From assembly GCA_904394705.1 (NCBI GenBank), contig CAJFNJ010000039.1, forward strand, positions 1 to 64,000: a DNA stretch of 64,000 nucleotides, written 5' to 3'. Positions 49,935-58,503 of the stretch are shown here, piece after piece. A model generated the notes under the pieces. The model worked only from the letters and a program-made list of their open reading frames with translations, made no database searches and was not told where the DNA came from. Position 1 is the stretch's first letter; every line of letters begins with the position of its first letter. The position numbers were made by a program, and so were the translations under genes. This DNA comes from Avimicrobium caecorum. GTDB taxonomy: Bacteria; Bacillota; Clostridia; Oscillospirales; Ruminococcaceae.

Positions 49935-51020
49935 ATGTCTAACCGGTTATTCCAGGGCATTATCCACCAGATGCGGGATTCCATCGACCGTGTGATCGGC
50001 GTTGTGGACGATACTGCTACCGTGATCTCCTGCAGCGATCTCACCCGCATCGGGGAAACCAGTGAATATCTCATGCTGGACATGGGGGAAAATCAGGATC
50101 TGTTTGTGCGGGATGGATATACCTACAAGCCGTTCGGTTCCAAGTCCAAGCCGGAGTTTGCGGTCTTTGTGGAGGGCTCGGACGAAATGGCTGCCCGGTA
50201 CTGCGGCATTCTGGCTGTGGCACTGTCCGGCATCAAGCAGTATTATGACGAGAAGTATGACCGCAACAACTTCATCAAGAATGTAATCCTCGACAACATC
50301 CTGCCCGGCGACATCTATGTCAAGGCCCGGGAAATGCACTTCAATTCGGATGTGAGCCGGGTGGTTCTGCTGGTGCGGATCGTCTCCTCCAATGATATCT
50401 CCGCCTTCGATGTGATCCAGAACCTGTTCCCCAACAAGCAGAAGGACTTTGTCTTCAATATCAGCGAGAGTGATATCGTGCTGGTCAAGGAGATCAAGGC
50501 CGGCATCGATTCCAAGGACCTGGAAAAGCTGGCCCGTTCCATTGTGGATACTCTGGGCGGCGAGTTCTATACCAAGGTTGTTGTGGGCATCGGCACCACT
50601 GTTGTGGGCGTCAAGGATCTGGCCAAGAGCTTCAAGGAAGCACAGGTCGCGCTGGAAGTGGGCAAGGTATTCGATACTGAAAAGGCCATTGTCAGCTATG
50701 ATAACCTGGGCATTGCCCGTCTGATCTATCAGCTCCCCACCACCCTGTGTGAAATGTTCCTCAAGGAAGTATTCAAGAAGGGTTCCATCGAGAGCCTGGA
50801 TCAGGAGACTCTGTTCACCATCCAGAAGTTCTTTGAAAACAATCTGAATGTATCGGAAACTTCCAGAAAGCTGTTCGTACACCGCAATACCCTGGTTTAC
50901 CGGCTGGAGAAGATCAAGAAGCTCACCGGTCTGGATCTGCGGGAGTTCGATCACGCCATCATCTTCAAGGTTGCCCTGATGGTCAAGAAGTATCTGACAG
51001 CCAATCCCGTCAAGTATTGA
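49935..51020 (+). CDS. PucR/CdaR-type transcriptional regulator
   Basis: 361 residues. The C-terminal helix-turn-helix of the PucR/CdaR type is clear: FFENNLNVSETSRKLFVHRN followed by TLVYRLEKIKKLTGLDLRE. The central GGDEF-like ('CdaR GGDEF-like') domain covers about 130-270 (VVGIGTTVVGVKDLAKSFKE). The N-terminal 100 residues are unlike the sugar-diacid sensor of CdaR and may be a GAF-like sensory module. It sits directly upstream of ftsE with an 86-base gap, which hints at control of cell-envelope genes. AGAGGGG site about 10 bases upstream. Confidence 0.85.
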   Translation: MSNRLFQGIIHQMRDSIDRVIGVVDDTATVISCSDLTRIGETSEYLMLDMGENQDLFVRDGYTYKPFGSKSKPEFAVFVEGSDEMAARYCGILAVALSGIKQYYDEKYDRNNFIKNVILDNILPGDIYVKAREMHFNSDVSRVVLLVRIVSSNDISAFDVIQNLFPNKQKDFVFNISESDIVLVKEIKAGIDSKDLEKLARSIVDTLGGEFYTKVVVGIGTTVVGVKDLAKSFKEAQVALEVGKVFDTEKAIVSYDNLGIARLIYQLPTTLCEMFLKEVFKKGSIESLDQETLFTIQKFFENNLNVSETSRKLFVHRNTLVYRLEKIKKLTGLDLREFDHAIIFKVALMVKKYLTANPVKY

Positions 51021-51106
51021 TTCCGCTGCGGGAACCAGCACCTGACAGTTCTGAAAAAGACCGTATAATCCCAAATGAGTCATTGTCTGCAAGGCGGTAA
51101 TTGAGT

Positions 51107-51796
51107 GTGATTAAACTGACAAATGTATCCAAGCGGTACCCTTCCGGAAATCTGGCACTCGACAATGTGAGCTTGGATATCGATAAAGGCGAATTTGTGT
51201 TTATTGTCGGCTCTTCGGGAGCGGGCAAGAGTACGCTGATGCGCCTTTTGCTTCGGGAAGAAACTCCCACTTCCGGCCGTGTGATTGTAAACGGTCGGAA
51301 TGTAGGGGAGATGAAGCGGCGTGATATCCCCTATTTCCGGCGGACGCTCGGCGTGGTGTTTCAGGATTTCCGCCTGATTCCCACAATGAATGTGTATGAC
51401 AATGTGGCCTTTGCCCTGCGTGCCACCAATGTATCCAATAAGGATATCCGGCAGCGTGTGCCCTATATTCTCAATCTGGTGGGCCTGCAGGGAAAAGCCC
51501 GCAGTATGCCGGAGCAGATCTCCGGCGGCGAACAGCAGCGTGTGGCCCTGGCCCGGGCGCTGGTCAACAATCCGGATCTCATCCTGGCGGACGAGCCCAC
51601 CGGCAATATCGACCCGGAACTCTCCTATGAGATCGTGGAACTGCTCACCGAGATCAACAAGGTGGGTACCACCATTGTAATGGTCACCCATGAACATGAA
51701 CTGGTTGCGCAGTTCGATCATCGCATCATTCAGATCGAAAAGGGCCGCCTGGTGGCGGATACCGGCAAAATAGGAGGTCACAATGGGAGGAAGTAG
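51107..51796 (+). CDS. ftsE: Cell-division ABC ATPase FtsE
   Basis: 229 residues. Walker A GSSGAGKST (about 34-42), signature ISGGEQQR, Walker B LILADEPTGNID and THEHELV. FtsE hydrolyses ATP to drive conformational change of FtsX and activate a periplasmic or wall hydrolase. Start: GTG 51107 lies nine bases after AAGGCGG; TTG 51101 is only three bases away from it. Overlaps ftsX by 14 bases. Confidence 0.95.
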   Translation: MIKLTNVSKRYPSGNLALDNVSLDIDKGEFVFIVGSSGAGKSTLMRLLLREETPTSGRVIVNGRNVGEMKRRDIPYFRRTLGVVFQDFRLIPTMNVYDNVAFALRATNVSNKDIRQRVPYILNLVGLQGKARSMPEQISGGEQQRVALARALVNNPDLILADEPTGNIDPELSYEIVELLTEINKVGTTIVMVTHEHELVAQFDHRIIQIEKGRLVADTGKIGGHNGRK

Positions 51797-52700
51797 TATC
51801 GGGTACCTTCTGCGGGAAGGCGCCCGGAATATCTATGCAAACAAACAGATGTCGGTGGCAGCCATCGGTGTACTGGTGGCCTGTATGCTGCTGATCGGTG
51901 CTTCCATTGTGTTCAGCTTCAATGCCAACAGCTTTGTAGGCTATGTGGAAGCACAGAATGAAGTAGTGGTATTCCTCAAGGATAACCTGAGTGACGACCG
52001 CATTTCCGAAGTGGAACAGCAGCTGAAAAATACCGAGAATGTATCGGCAGTCCGGTTCATCAGCAAGGAAGAGGGTCTGGACAGCTGGGTACAGTCCATG
52101 AGCGGTGTGGCTGAAAACAGCGAGGAGCTGTTTGCCCCCCTCTATGAGGACAATATCATGCCCGATTCCTTCAGCGTGACCATCCGGGATCTTTCCCAGC
52201 TGGACGCCACTGTGCAGGTGCTGTCCGATTACGATGATGTGGACTATGTCCGGGCGCCGGAACAGGTGGCCCAGACCATCACCATCATCAAGCATGCTGT
52301 CAACCTGGGCGGCGCAGCCATTGTGCTGCTGCTCATCGGCGTGGCATCGATGATCATTGCCAACACCATCAAGATCACCGTATTCAACCGCCGCAAGGAA
52401 ATCAGCATTATGAAGTATGTGGGCGCAACGGATATGTTTATCCGCCTGCCCTTTATTGTGGAAGGGCTTCTGCTCGGACTGCTCTCCGCTTCGGTGGCCT
52501 TCCTGCTGATCTGGGGGCTCTATTCCCTGCTGGTACACTGGCTGGCAGGCGAGGGTGTGGGCTGGCTGACCTTCCTCACCGAGAACCTGGTGCCCTTCGG
52601 CTCTATGGCACTGCCGCTCATGGGCTGCTTCCTGTTTGTGGGAGTTGCCATCGGCACCTTGGGCAGCATAATCTTTGTGCGTAAATACCTGAAAGTATAA
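51783..52700 (+). CDS. ftsX: Cell-division permease-like protein FtsX
   Basis: 305 residues with four membrane helices. A cytoplasmic N-terminus leads into helix 1 (VAAIGVLVACMLLIGASIVF), then a roughly 120-residue extracytoplasmic loop (about 45-165) that recruits the wall hydrolase activator, and three C-terminal helices with VFNRRKEISIMKYVGATD at the ATPase contact. AGGAGG site seven bases upstream. The M23 hydrolase gene downstream is its expected partner. Confidence 0.95.
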   Translation: MGGSSIGYLLREGARNIYANKQMSVAAIGVLVACMLLIGASIVFSFNANSFVGYVEAQNEVVVFLKDNLSDDRISEVEQQLKNTENVSAVRFISKEEGLDSWVQSMSGVAENSEELFAPLYEDNIMPDSFSVTIRDLSQLDATVQVLSDYDDVDYVRAPEQVAQTITIIKHAVNLGGAAIVLLLIGVASMIIANTIKITVFNRRKEISIMKYVGATDMFIRLPFIVEGLLLGLLSASVAFLLIWGLYSLLVHWLAGEGVGWLTFLTENLVPFGSMALPLMGCFLFVGVAIGTLGSIIFVRKYLKV

Positions 52701-52746
52701 CGGCGGCCCATCCCCCGGGGATGGACAGAAAAAGAGGCGATACCCC

Positions 52747-53955
52747 ATGCATCAGACATACAGACGGCTGATCGCGCTGACACTCTGTGCCGGCCTGATC
52801 ACCACAGCATTCAGTACACAGTCGGAGAAGCTCTGGCAGGTGAGCTATGCGGCCACCACCGTAAGCTCGGATGACCAGGCGCAGATCGACGACCTGAACA
52901 ACCAGTATGAAGAACTGGAGGAACATCAGAAGGAGATCCAGGCGCAGATCGACGCAGCCAAGAGTGAAAAGGACAAGTATCTGGCAGAGAAGAATCAGCT
53001 CAATGGTCAGATTGACAATACCCAGGCGCAGATCAATGTGCTCACCGACAAGATCACCCTGCTGGACAATATGATCGCGGAGAACAACGCAAGCATTGCG
53101 GATCTGGAAGAGGAGATCGACAAGGATTATGAGATCTTCCGTCAGCGGGCCCGGGCTTCCTATATGTCCGGGGACAGCAGCACCATCAGCCTGCTGCTGG
53201 GTGCTGACAGCTTTTCCGACTTCCTGATGAAGGCGGACATCACCGCCCGGGTAGCGGAAAATGACCGGGAGATCATTGCCGGCCTGGAAGCCAACATTGC
53301 GGAGCTGGAAAAGCTCCAGGAGGAAAATGAGGCCAACAAGGCGGATCTCAACGAGTCCAAGGGTACCCTGGACGAGAAGAAGCAGCAGCTCAATGGTCAG
53401 GTGAGCCAGATCCAGGGACAGATCGAGGATATCGATGCCCTGCAGAAGCAGTATGAGGCCAACAAGGCAGAGATCGATAAGATGATGGCGCAGGTACAGA
53501 GCGAAATCAACGACATCTATGCCTCCTATGAGTCCCAGGGCGAATATACCGGCGGCGTCATGACCTGGCCTGTACCCGGTTACACCGGCATCACCAGTTA
53601 CTATGGCTGGCGCTTCAACAACACCGACTTCCACACCGGCATTGATATTTCCGGCTCCAATATCTATGGACAGAATATCGTGGCGGCAGCGGACGGCGTT
53701 GTCATCAAGGCCCAGGAGACCTATGTCCAGGGCGTAGGCTATGGACGGTACCTCATCATCGACCATGGCGGCAATATCTCCACGCTGTATGGTCACACCA
53801 GCCAGCTGCTGGTATCCGAGGGCGATCATGTCACCCGCGGACAGGCCATTGCCAAGGTGGGTTCCACCGGCTGGAGTACCGGCCCGCATCTGCACTTCGA
53901 GGTGCGTGAAAACGGTACCGCTGTCAATCCGCTCAGCGGCTATCTCAAGCCCTGA
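52747..53955 (+). CDS. M23 peptidase with coiled coil, EnvC/PcsB-like wall hydrolase
   Basis: 402 residues. A signal peptide (to about residue 36, SYAATT) precedes two long coiled-coil stretches (about 40-120 and 185-265, EELEEHQKEIQAQIDAAKSE), as in EnvC, then an M23/LytM domain. The zinc site is complete: FHTGIDI (His and Asp) and GPHLHFEV (two His). Enzymatically active, therefore more like an endopeptidase than the degenerate EnvC of Escherichia coli. Its place after ftsEX suggests FtsX-gated activation at the septum. 46 bases after ftsX. Confidence 0.92.
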   Translation: MHQTYRRLIALTLCAGLITTAFSTQSEKLWQVSYAATTVSSDDQAQIDDLNNQYEELEEHQKEIQAQIDAAKSEKDKYLAEKNQLNGQIDNTQAQINVLTDKITLLDNMIAENNASIADLEEEIDKDYEIFRQRARASYMSGDSSTISLLLGADSFSDFLMKADITARVAENDREIIAGLEANIAELEKLQEENEANKADLNESKGTLDEKKQQLNGQVSQIQGQIEDIDALQKQYEANKAEIDKMMAQVQSEINDIYASYESQGEYTGGVMTWPVPGYTGITSYYGWRFNNTDFHTGIDISGSNIYGQNIVAAADGVVIKAQETYVQGVGYGRYLIIDHGGNISTLYGHTSQLLVSEGDHVTRGQAIAKVGSTGWSTGPHLHFEVRENGTAVNPLSGYLKP

Positions 53956-53977
53956 TCACACAGAACAGCATGTTCAG

Positions 53978-54019
53978 ACAGGCTGCGGCTTTCCCCGTGG
54001 GAGGCGGCAGCCTGTTTTT
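53978..54019 (+). terminator. Terminator after ftsEX-M23 genes
   Basis: ACAGGCTGC and GCAGCCTGT arms around a GC-rich loop, then TTTTT. Confidence 0.85.
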
Positions 54020-54159
54020 CATGGGAAAATCCCGGGTGTTCACAGAATTTTTACCTTCGGGGCACAGATTCTGTCCCCAAGGCTGTGGAAACTGTGTTAT
54101 ACTATACCGGTAGATCTCTGCCGTCCCATGCGGCAGAACCAGAGGCAGGAGTTGAATCA

Positions 54160-55506
54160 ATGAACAGAAAAATTTCACTGGGCGTCACCATTGCGCTGAT
54201 GTCCCTGGCAGCGGCAGTAGCCATTGTCATTACGGCAGGCTACTCCATGTACGACTTCAACGGCCGGATGCAAAGCCTGCGGGAAAGTGAAGTCATGTAC
54301 AGCAAACTCAATGAGATCGACGGATATGTCCGTCAGAACTTTTATGGGGATATTGATGAGGAAGAACTGATGAATGCCGTAGCCAAGGGCTATGTCAGCG
54401 GCCTGGGCGACAAGTATGCCCGGTATATGACCCCCGAGGAATATCAGGCACAGATGGAAGCCTATGAGAGCCAGAAGGCCTCCATCGGCGTTAGTGTTGT
54501 CATGGACCCCAGCGGTTATATGAAGGTCATCGAGGTCTTTGCCGATTCCCCGGCAGAGGAAGCCGGCATTGAAGTGGGCGACCTCATCGTGGAAGTGGAA
54601 GGCACCATGGTCACTGCCGATAACTATTCGGAACTGAGCACCTCCATGGGCGGCGAGGAAGGCTCCACCCTGAATCTGGTGGTCCGCCGGGACAGCCAGG
54701 ACGATGATGTGGAGATCGTCCGCCGGAATATCGAAGTGCCCATGGTCACCTGGGAACAGTACGGCGATGTGGGCTACATCAAGATCAAGGAGTTCCACAA
54801 CAATACTCCTGCCCAGTTCAATACCGCCCTCAAGCAGGTCACCGGCAATGGCGTCAAGGCGCTGATCTTCGATGTCCGCAACAACCCCGGCGGCACCATT
54901 GACTCGGTGGTGGATATGCTGGATACCCTGCTGCCCGAAGGCGATCTGGTATCGGCTACCTATCACGACGGTCATACTGAGGTGCTGGGCACCAGTGACG
55001 CCGATGAGGTGAATCTCCCCATGGTGGTAATCACCAACGAGAATACCGCCAGTGCGGCAGAGCTGTTTGCCCAGGCCATCAAGGATTACAACAAGGGCCG
55101 TACCGTAGGCACCCAGACCTATGGCAAGGGTGTAATGCAGACCATCTACCCCCTGAGCGACGGCGGCGCCCTGAGCATCACCGTAGCCAAGTACAATCCC
55201 CCCAAGAGCGAGAACTTCGACGGGGTAGGCGTCAAGCCGGATTACGCGGTACAGCTCACAGCGGAACAGCAGCGCAACTTCTATGAGCTGGACGAGGAGA
55301 CCGATCCCCAGTTGAAGAAGGCACTGGAGCTGGCGGAAGCGGTGATCAAGACCGGCGGCTTTGACGGCCTGAGCGAGATCCCTGAGAGCAGCCCGGAGGA
55401 GGAGACCGAGGAGGATACCTCCAGCGAAGAGGAGACCGCTTCGGAGGAGACTTCGTCGGAGGAGGAGAGCAGCGAAGAGAGCTCTTCCGAGGACGAAGCT
55501 GCATAA
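54160..55506 (+). CDS. C-terminal processing protease, S41 family (CtpA-like)
   Basis: 448 residues. An N-terminal signal anchor (VTIALMSLAAAVAIVITAGY) is followed by a PDZ domain (about 110-200, GVSVVMDPSGYMKVIEVFAD) and the S41 catalytic domain with Ser in NENTASAAELFAQA and Lys in TQTYGKGVMQ. The last 60 residues are a Glu/Ser-rich acidic tail. CtpA-type proteases trim secreted proteins, including wall hydrolases such as the M23 protein encoded upstream. ATG 54160 follows CAGGAG; the upstream in-frame part crosses the -10 region. Confidence 0.93.
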   Translation: MNRKISLGVTIALMSLAAAVAIVITAGYSMYDFNGRMQSLRESEVMYSKLNEIDGYVRQNFYGDIDEEELMNAVAKGYVSGLGDKYARYMTPEEYQAQMEAYESQKASIGVSVVMDPSGYMKVIEVFADSPAEEAGIEVGDLIVEVEGTMVTADNYSELSTSMGGEEGSTLNLVVRRDSQDDDVEIVRRNIEVPMVTWEQYGDVGYIKIKEFHNNTPAQFNTALKQVTGNGVKALIFDVRNNPGGTIDSVVDMLDTLLPEGDLVSATYHDGHTEVLGTSDADEVNLPMVVITNENTASAAELFAQAIKDYNKGRTVGTQTYGKGVMQTIYPLSDGGALSITVAKYNPPKSENFDGVGVKPDYAVQLTAEQQRNFYELDEETDPQLKKALELAEAVIKTGGFDGLSEIPESSPEEETEEDTSSEEETASEETSSEEESSEESSSEDEAA

Positions 55507-55536
55507 GCTCCAACTGAATACCAAGGGAAAATCCCA

Positions 55537-55570
55537 CAGGCGGCAGATTCCAGTATCTGCCGCCTGTTTT
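55537..55570 (+). terminator. Terminator after the S41 protease gene
   Basis: CAGGCGGCAGAT, loop TCCAGT, ATCTGCCGCCTG, TTTT. Confidence 0.9.
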
Positions 55571-55615
55571 ACCAAAATAAATCACCGGGAAGAGCGGATC
55601 AGACAGCTTTCGCAC

Positions 55616-55644
55616 TTGACACCGGGGACTGATTTTACTATAAT
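55616..55644 (+). promoter_or_regulatory. Consensus promoter of greA
   Basis: Perfect TTGACA, 17-base spacer, perfect TATAAT. Confidence 0.92.
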
Positions 55645-55709
55645 ACTGATATTATGCGTCGCAGGACGCACATTTGTTTGACTGAACTGCACCAGAAAGG
55701 GTGATTGCT

Positions 55710-56180
55710 TTGGATAAGATTTTGATGACACAGGAGGGCTTTGACAAGCTCCAGGAAGAACTGCATCAGCTGCGCACCACTGGTCGTGCGGAAGTATCCG
55801 AGAAGATCCGTATAGCCCGTGGATTCGGTGACCTGTCCGAGAACAGTGAGTATGATGAGGCCAAGAATGACCAGGCTGTCATGGAAGCCCGCATCGCACA
55901 GCTGGAGGAACAGCTCAAGCATGTGGAGATCATCGACCATGATGATATTGCCACCGATGCTGTATCGGTTGGTTCGCTGGTCAAGATCCTGGATGTGGAA
56001 TACGGCGATGAGATGACCTATCGCATTGTATCGTCCCTGGAATCGGGCGGCGAAGGAGAAACCATCACCGATAAGTCGCCGGTAGGCCAGGCTCTGCTGG
56101 GCCATAAGGTGGGCGAAGTGGTAGAGGTTCAGGCTCCGGCTGGCGTGATCAGCTTCAAGATCCTGGAAATCTCCCGGTAA
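55710..56180 (+). CDS. greA: Transcription elongation factor GreA
   Basis: 156 residues. The N-terminal coiled coil with the tip acidic pair is seen in GDLSENSEYDEAKNDQA, and the C-terminal FKBP-like domain ends in ITDKSPVGQALLGHKVGEVV. It rescues backtracked RNA polymerase by stimulating transcript cleavage. Start TTG 55710 is set by AAAGGG nine bases upstream; a GTG at 55701 touches that site. Has its own strong promoter. Confidence 0.96.
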   Translation: MDKILMTQEGFDKLQEELHQLRTTGRAEVSEKIRIARGFGDLSENSEYDEAKNDQAVMEARIAQLEEQLKHVEIIDHDDIATDAVSVGSLVKILDVEYGDEMTYRIVSSLESGGEGETITDKSPVGQALLGHKVGEVVEVQAPAGVISFKILEISR

Positions 56181-56198
56181 AGAACAGTGTTTTGACAG

Positions 56199-56224
56199 AT
56201 GCGGACAGAAATGTCCGCATTTTG
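56199..56224 (+). terminator. Terminator after greA
   Basis: ATGCGGACA, loop GAAA, TGTCCGCAT, TTTTG; short T run. Confidence 0.75.
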
Positions 56225-56256
56225 TGTTTCTATGGGAAAAAGTCAAATTCCGCCGC

Positions 56257-56284
56257 TGGACAAACGGCTAAAACATGATAAAAT
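56257..56284 (+). promoter_or_regulatory. Promoter of lysS
   Basis: TGGACA, 16-base spacer, TAAAAT. Confidence 0.6.
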
Positions 56285-56322
56285 AAAAAGGTAACGTTAA
56301 TTATACAGGGAGTGTAAAATAG

Positions 56323-58293
56323 ATGAGTGAACGGAACAATACCCCCGTACAGGAGGAAGTTCAGACCGGCGAGAGCCTTTCGGAACTGCTCCAGATCCGA
56401 CGGAACAAGCTCAATGAACTGATGGAATCGGGTCAGAATCCCTATGAGATCACCCGTTTTGATGTAGATGCCCATGCCAAGGAAATTGTGGATGGCTTTG
56501 ACAATGGCTTTGAGGGCCGTCATGTATCCATTGCCGGCCGTATTATGAGCTGGCGTGATATGGGCAAGGCCAACTTCATCGACCTGCAGGATGGCAGCGG
56601 CCGCATCCAGATCTATGTAAAAATCAATGAGATCGGCGAGGAAGCCTTCCGTCAGTTCGGCAAGTGGGACCTGGGCGACATCATCGGCGTGGAAGGCGAA
56701 GTATTCCGCACCCGCCGGGGTGAGATCTCGGTGAAGGCTGAAAAGCTGACCCTGCTCTCCAAGAGCCTGCGTCCGCTGCCGGAAAAGTGGCATGGCCTCA
56801 AGGACACCGATGCCCGGTACCGTCAGCGCTATCTGGACCTGATGGTGAACCCCGATGTGAAGAAGACCTTCATCACCCGTTCCAAGTTCATCAAGTTCAT
56901 GCGCAGCTATCTGGACGATATGGGCTATATCGAAGTGGAAACCCCGGTGCTCAATACCATTGCCGGCGGTGCCGCTGCCCGTCCGTTCATCACCCATCAC
57001 AATACGCTGGACATTGATATGTATATGCGCATCGCCACCGAGCTGCCGCTGAAGCGTCTGATCGTGGGCGGTATGGAGCGCGTCTATGAGATCGGACGTA
57101 TCTTCCGCAATGAGGGCATGGACCCCAAGCACAACCCCGAATTCACCACGGTGGAGCTCTACCAGGCCTACACTGATTTCCATGGCATGATGGATATTGC
57201 CGAGGGCATTCTCTCGGGCGCTGCCAAGGAGATCCTGGGCACCTATGAGATCCAGTGGCAGGGCGAGACCATCGACCTGACCCCCGGCTGGCGCCGTCTG
57301 ACCATGGTAGAGGCTGTACGGGAGTATGTGGGCATTGACTTTGATGCCATCACCGACGATGCTGAAGCAGTGGCTGCTGCCAAGGCTGTGGGCGTGGAGC
57401 TGGCTGAAACTGCCGACAAGACCTGGGGCAACGCACTCTATGCCTGCTTCGATCAGAAGGTGGAGGAGAAGCTGATCCAGCCGACCTTCATCACCATGTA
57501 TCCGGTGGAGGTATCCCCGCTGACCAAGCGCAGCCCCAAGGACCCCCGCCTGACCGAGCGGTTCGAGCTGTTTGTCTGCCACAGCGAGCTGGCAAACGCC
57601 TATTCCGAGCTCAACGATCCCATCGATCAGCGTCAGCGGTTTGAAAAGCAGGTGGAACTGCGTGACCGCGGCGATGATGAAACTGAAATGCTGGATGAGG
57701 ACTTCCTCATGGCACTGGAATACGCCATGCCGCCCACGGGTGGTATGGGCATGGGCATCGACCGTGCAGTCATGATGCTCACCAACTCGGATACAATCCG
57801 GGAAGTAATTCTGTTCCCCACCATGAAGCCGCTGGGCACCGGTGACCGCCGGGAGGAAAAGGCAGCGGCTGCCGCTCCGGCTGCGGTTCCCATGAAGGAA
57901 GCAGTAACAGAGCCGGTGGACTTCTCCAAGGTGGAGATCGAGCCGCTGTTCCAGGATATGATCGACTACGAGACCTTTGCCAAGTCGGATTACCGGGTTG
58001 TGAAGGTCAAGGCCTGTGAGGCAGTGCCCAAGAGCAAGAAGCTGCTCAAGTTCGTGCTGGACGATGGCTCGGGTGAGGATCGTGTGATCCTCAGCGGCAT
58101 CCATGAGTACTATGAGCCGGAGGAGCTGGTGGGCAAGACCCTGATTGCCATTACCAACCTGCTGCCCCGGAAGATGATGGGCATCGACTCCTGCGGCATG
58201 CTCATCAGCGCCGTACACAGTGAGGACGGCAAGGAAGGGCTCAATCTGCTGATGGTGGACGACCGCATCCCCGCCGGCGCCAAGCTCTATTGA
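56323..58293 (+). CDS. lysS: Lysyl-tRNA synthetase (class II) with C-terminal tRNA-binding domain
   Basis: 656 residues, about 150 more than the usual LysS. The N-terminal OB-fold (SIAGRIMSWRDMGKANFIDL) binds the anticodon. Class II motif 2 (IGRIFRNEGMDPKHNPEFTT) and motif 3 (GGMGMGIDRAVMML) are intact. After an Ala-rich linker (about 513-525) comes a further OB domain (about 545-656): SDYRVVKVKACEAVPKSKKL, GIHEYYEPEELVGK and RKMMGIDSCGML, the EMAP/Trbp111-type tRNA-binding domain usually found at the end of MetRS or as a free protein. Codon use is strongly biased. Ribosome binding site AGGGAG nine bases upstream. Confidence 0.95.
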   Translation: MSERNNTPVQEEVQTGESLSELLQIRRNKLNELMESGQNPYEITRFDVDAHAKEIVDGFDNGFEGRHVSIAGRIMSWRDMGKANFIDLQDGSGRIQIYVKINEIGEEAFRQFGKWDLGDIIGVEGEVFRTRRGEISVKAEKLTLLSKSLRPLPEKWHGLKDTDARYRQRYLDLMVNPDVKKTFITRSKFIKFMRSYLDDMGYIEVETPVLNTIAGGAAARPFITHHNTLDIDMYMRIATELPLKRLIVGGMERVYEIGRIFRNEGMDPKHNPEFTTVELYQAYTDFHGMMDIAEGILSGAAKEILGTYEIQWQGETIDLTPGWRRLTMVEAVREYVGIDFDAITDDAEAVAAAKAVGVELAETADKTWGNALYACFDQKVEEKLIQPTFITMYPVEVSPLTKRSPKDPRLTERFELFVCHSELANAYSELNDPIDQRQRFEKQVELRDRGDDETEMLDEDFLMALEYAMPPTGGMGMGIDRAVMMLTNSDTIREVILFPTMKPLGTGDRREEKAAAAAPAAVPMKEAVTEPVDFSKVEIEPLFQDMIDYETFAKSDYRVVKVKACEAVPKSKKLLKFVLDDGSGEDRVILSGIHEYYEPEELVGKTLIAITNLLPRKMMGIDSCGMLISAVHSEDGKEGLNLLMVDDRIPAGAKLY

Positions 58294-58318
58294 GTGATCC
58301 CCTGATATGAACCAATCA

Positions 58319-58355
58319 AGCGAACCGGAGAGATCCTTCTCCGGTTCGCTTTTTT
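58319..58355 (+). terminator. Terminator after lysS
   Basis: AAGCGAACCGGAG, loop, CTCCGGTTCGCTT and a T run. Confidence 0.9.
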
Positions 58356-58503
58356 GTATGCCGGTAAAAATGTCCGGATTGTGAATGATTCATGGACAGC
58401 GATTCACAGGATTCTGGAAATGTTCAGCCCCAGGTTACAACTTTTATGCCAGAAAAAGGTATACTGTGTTGTATTGGCTGTATGTGTATAAGGAGTGTTT
58501 TTT

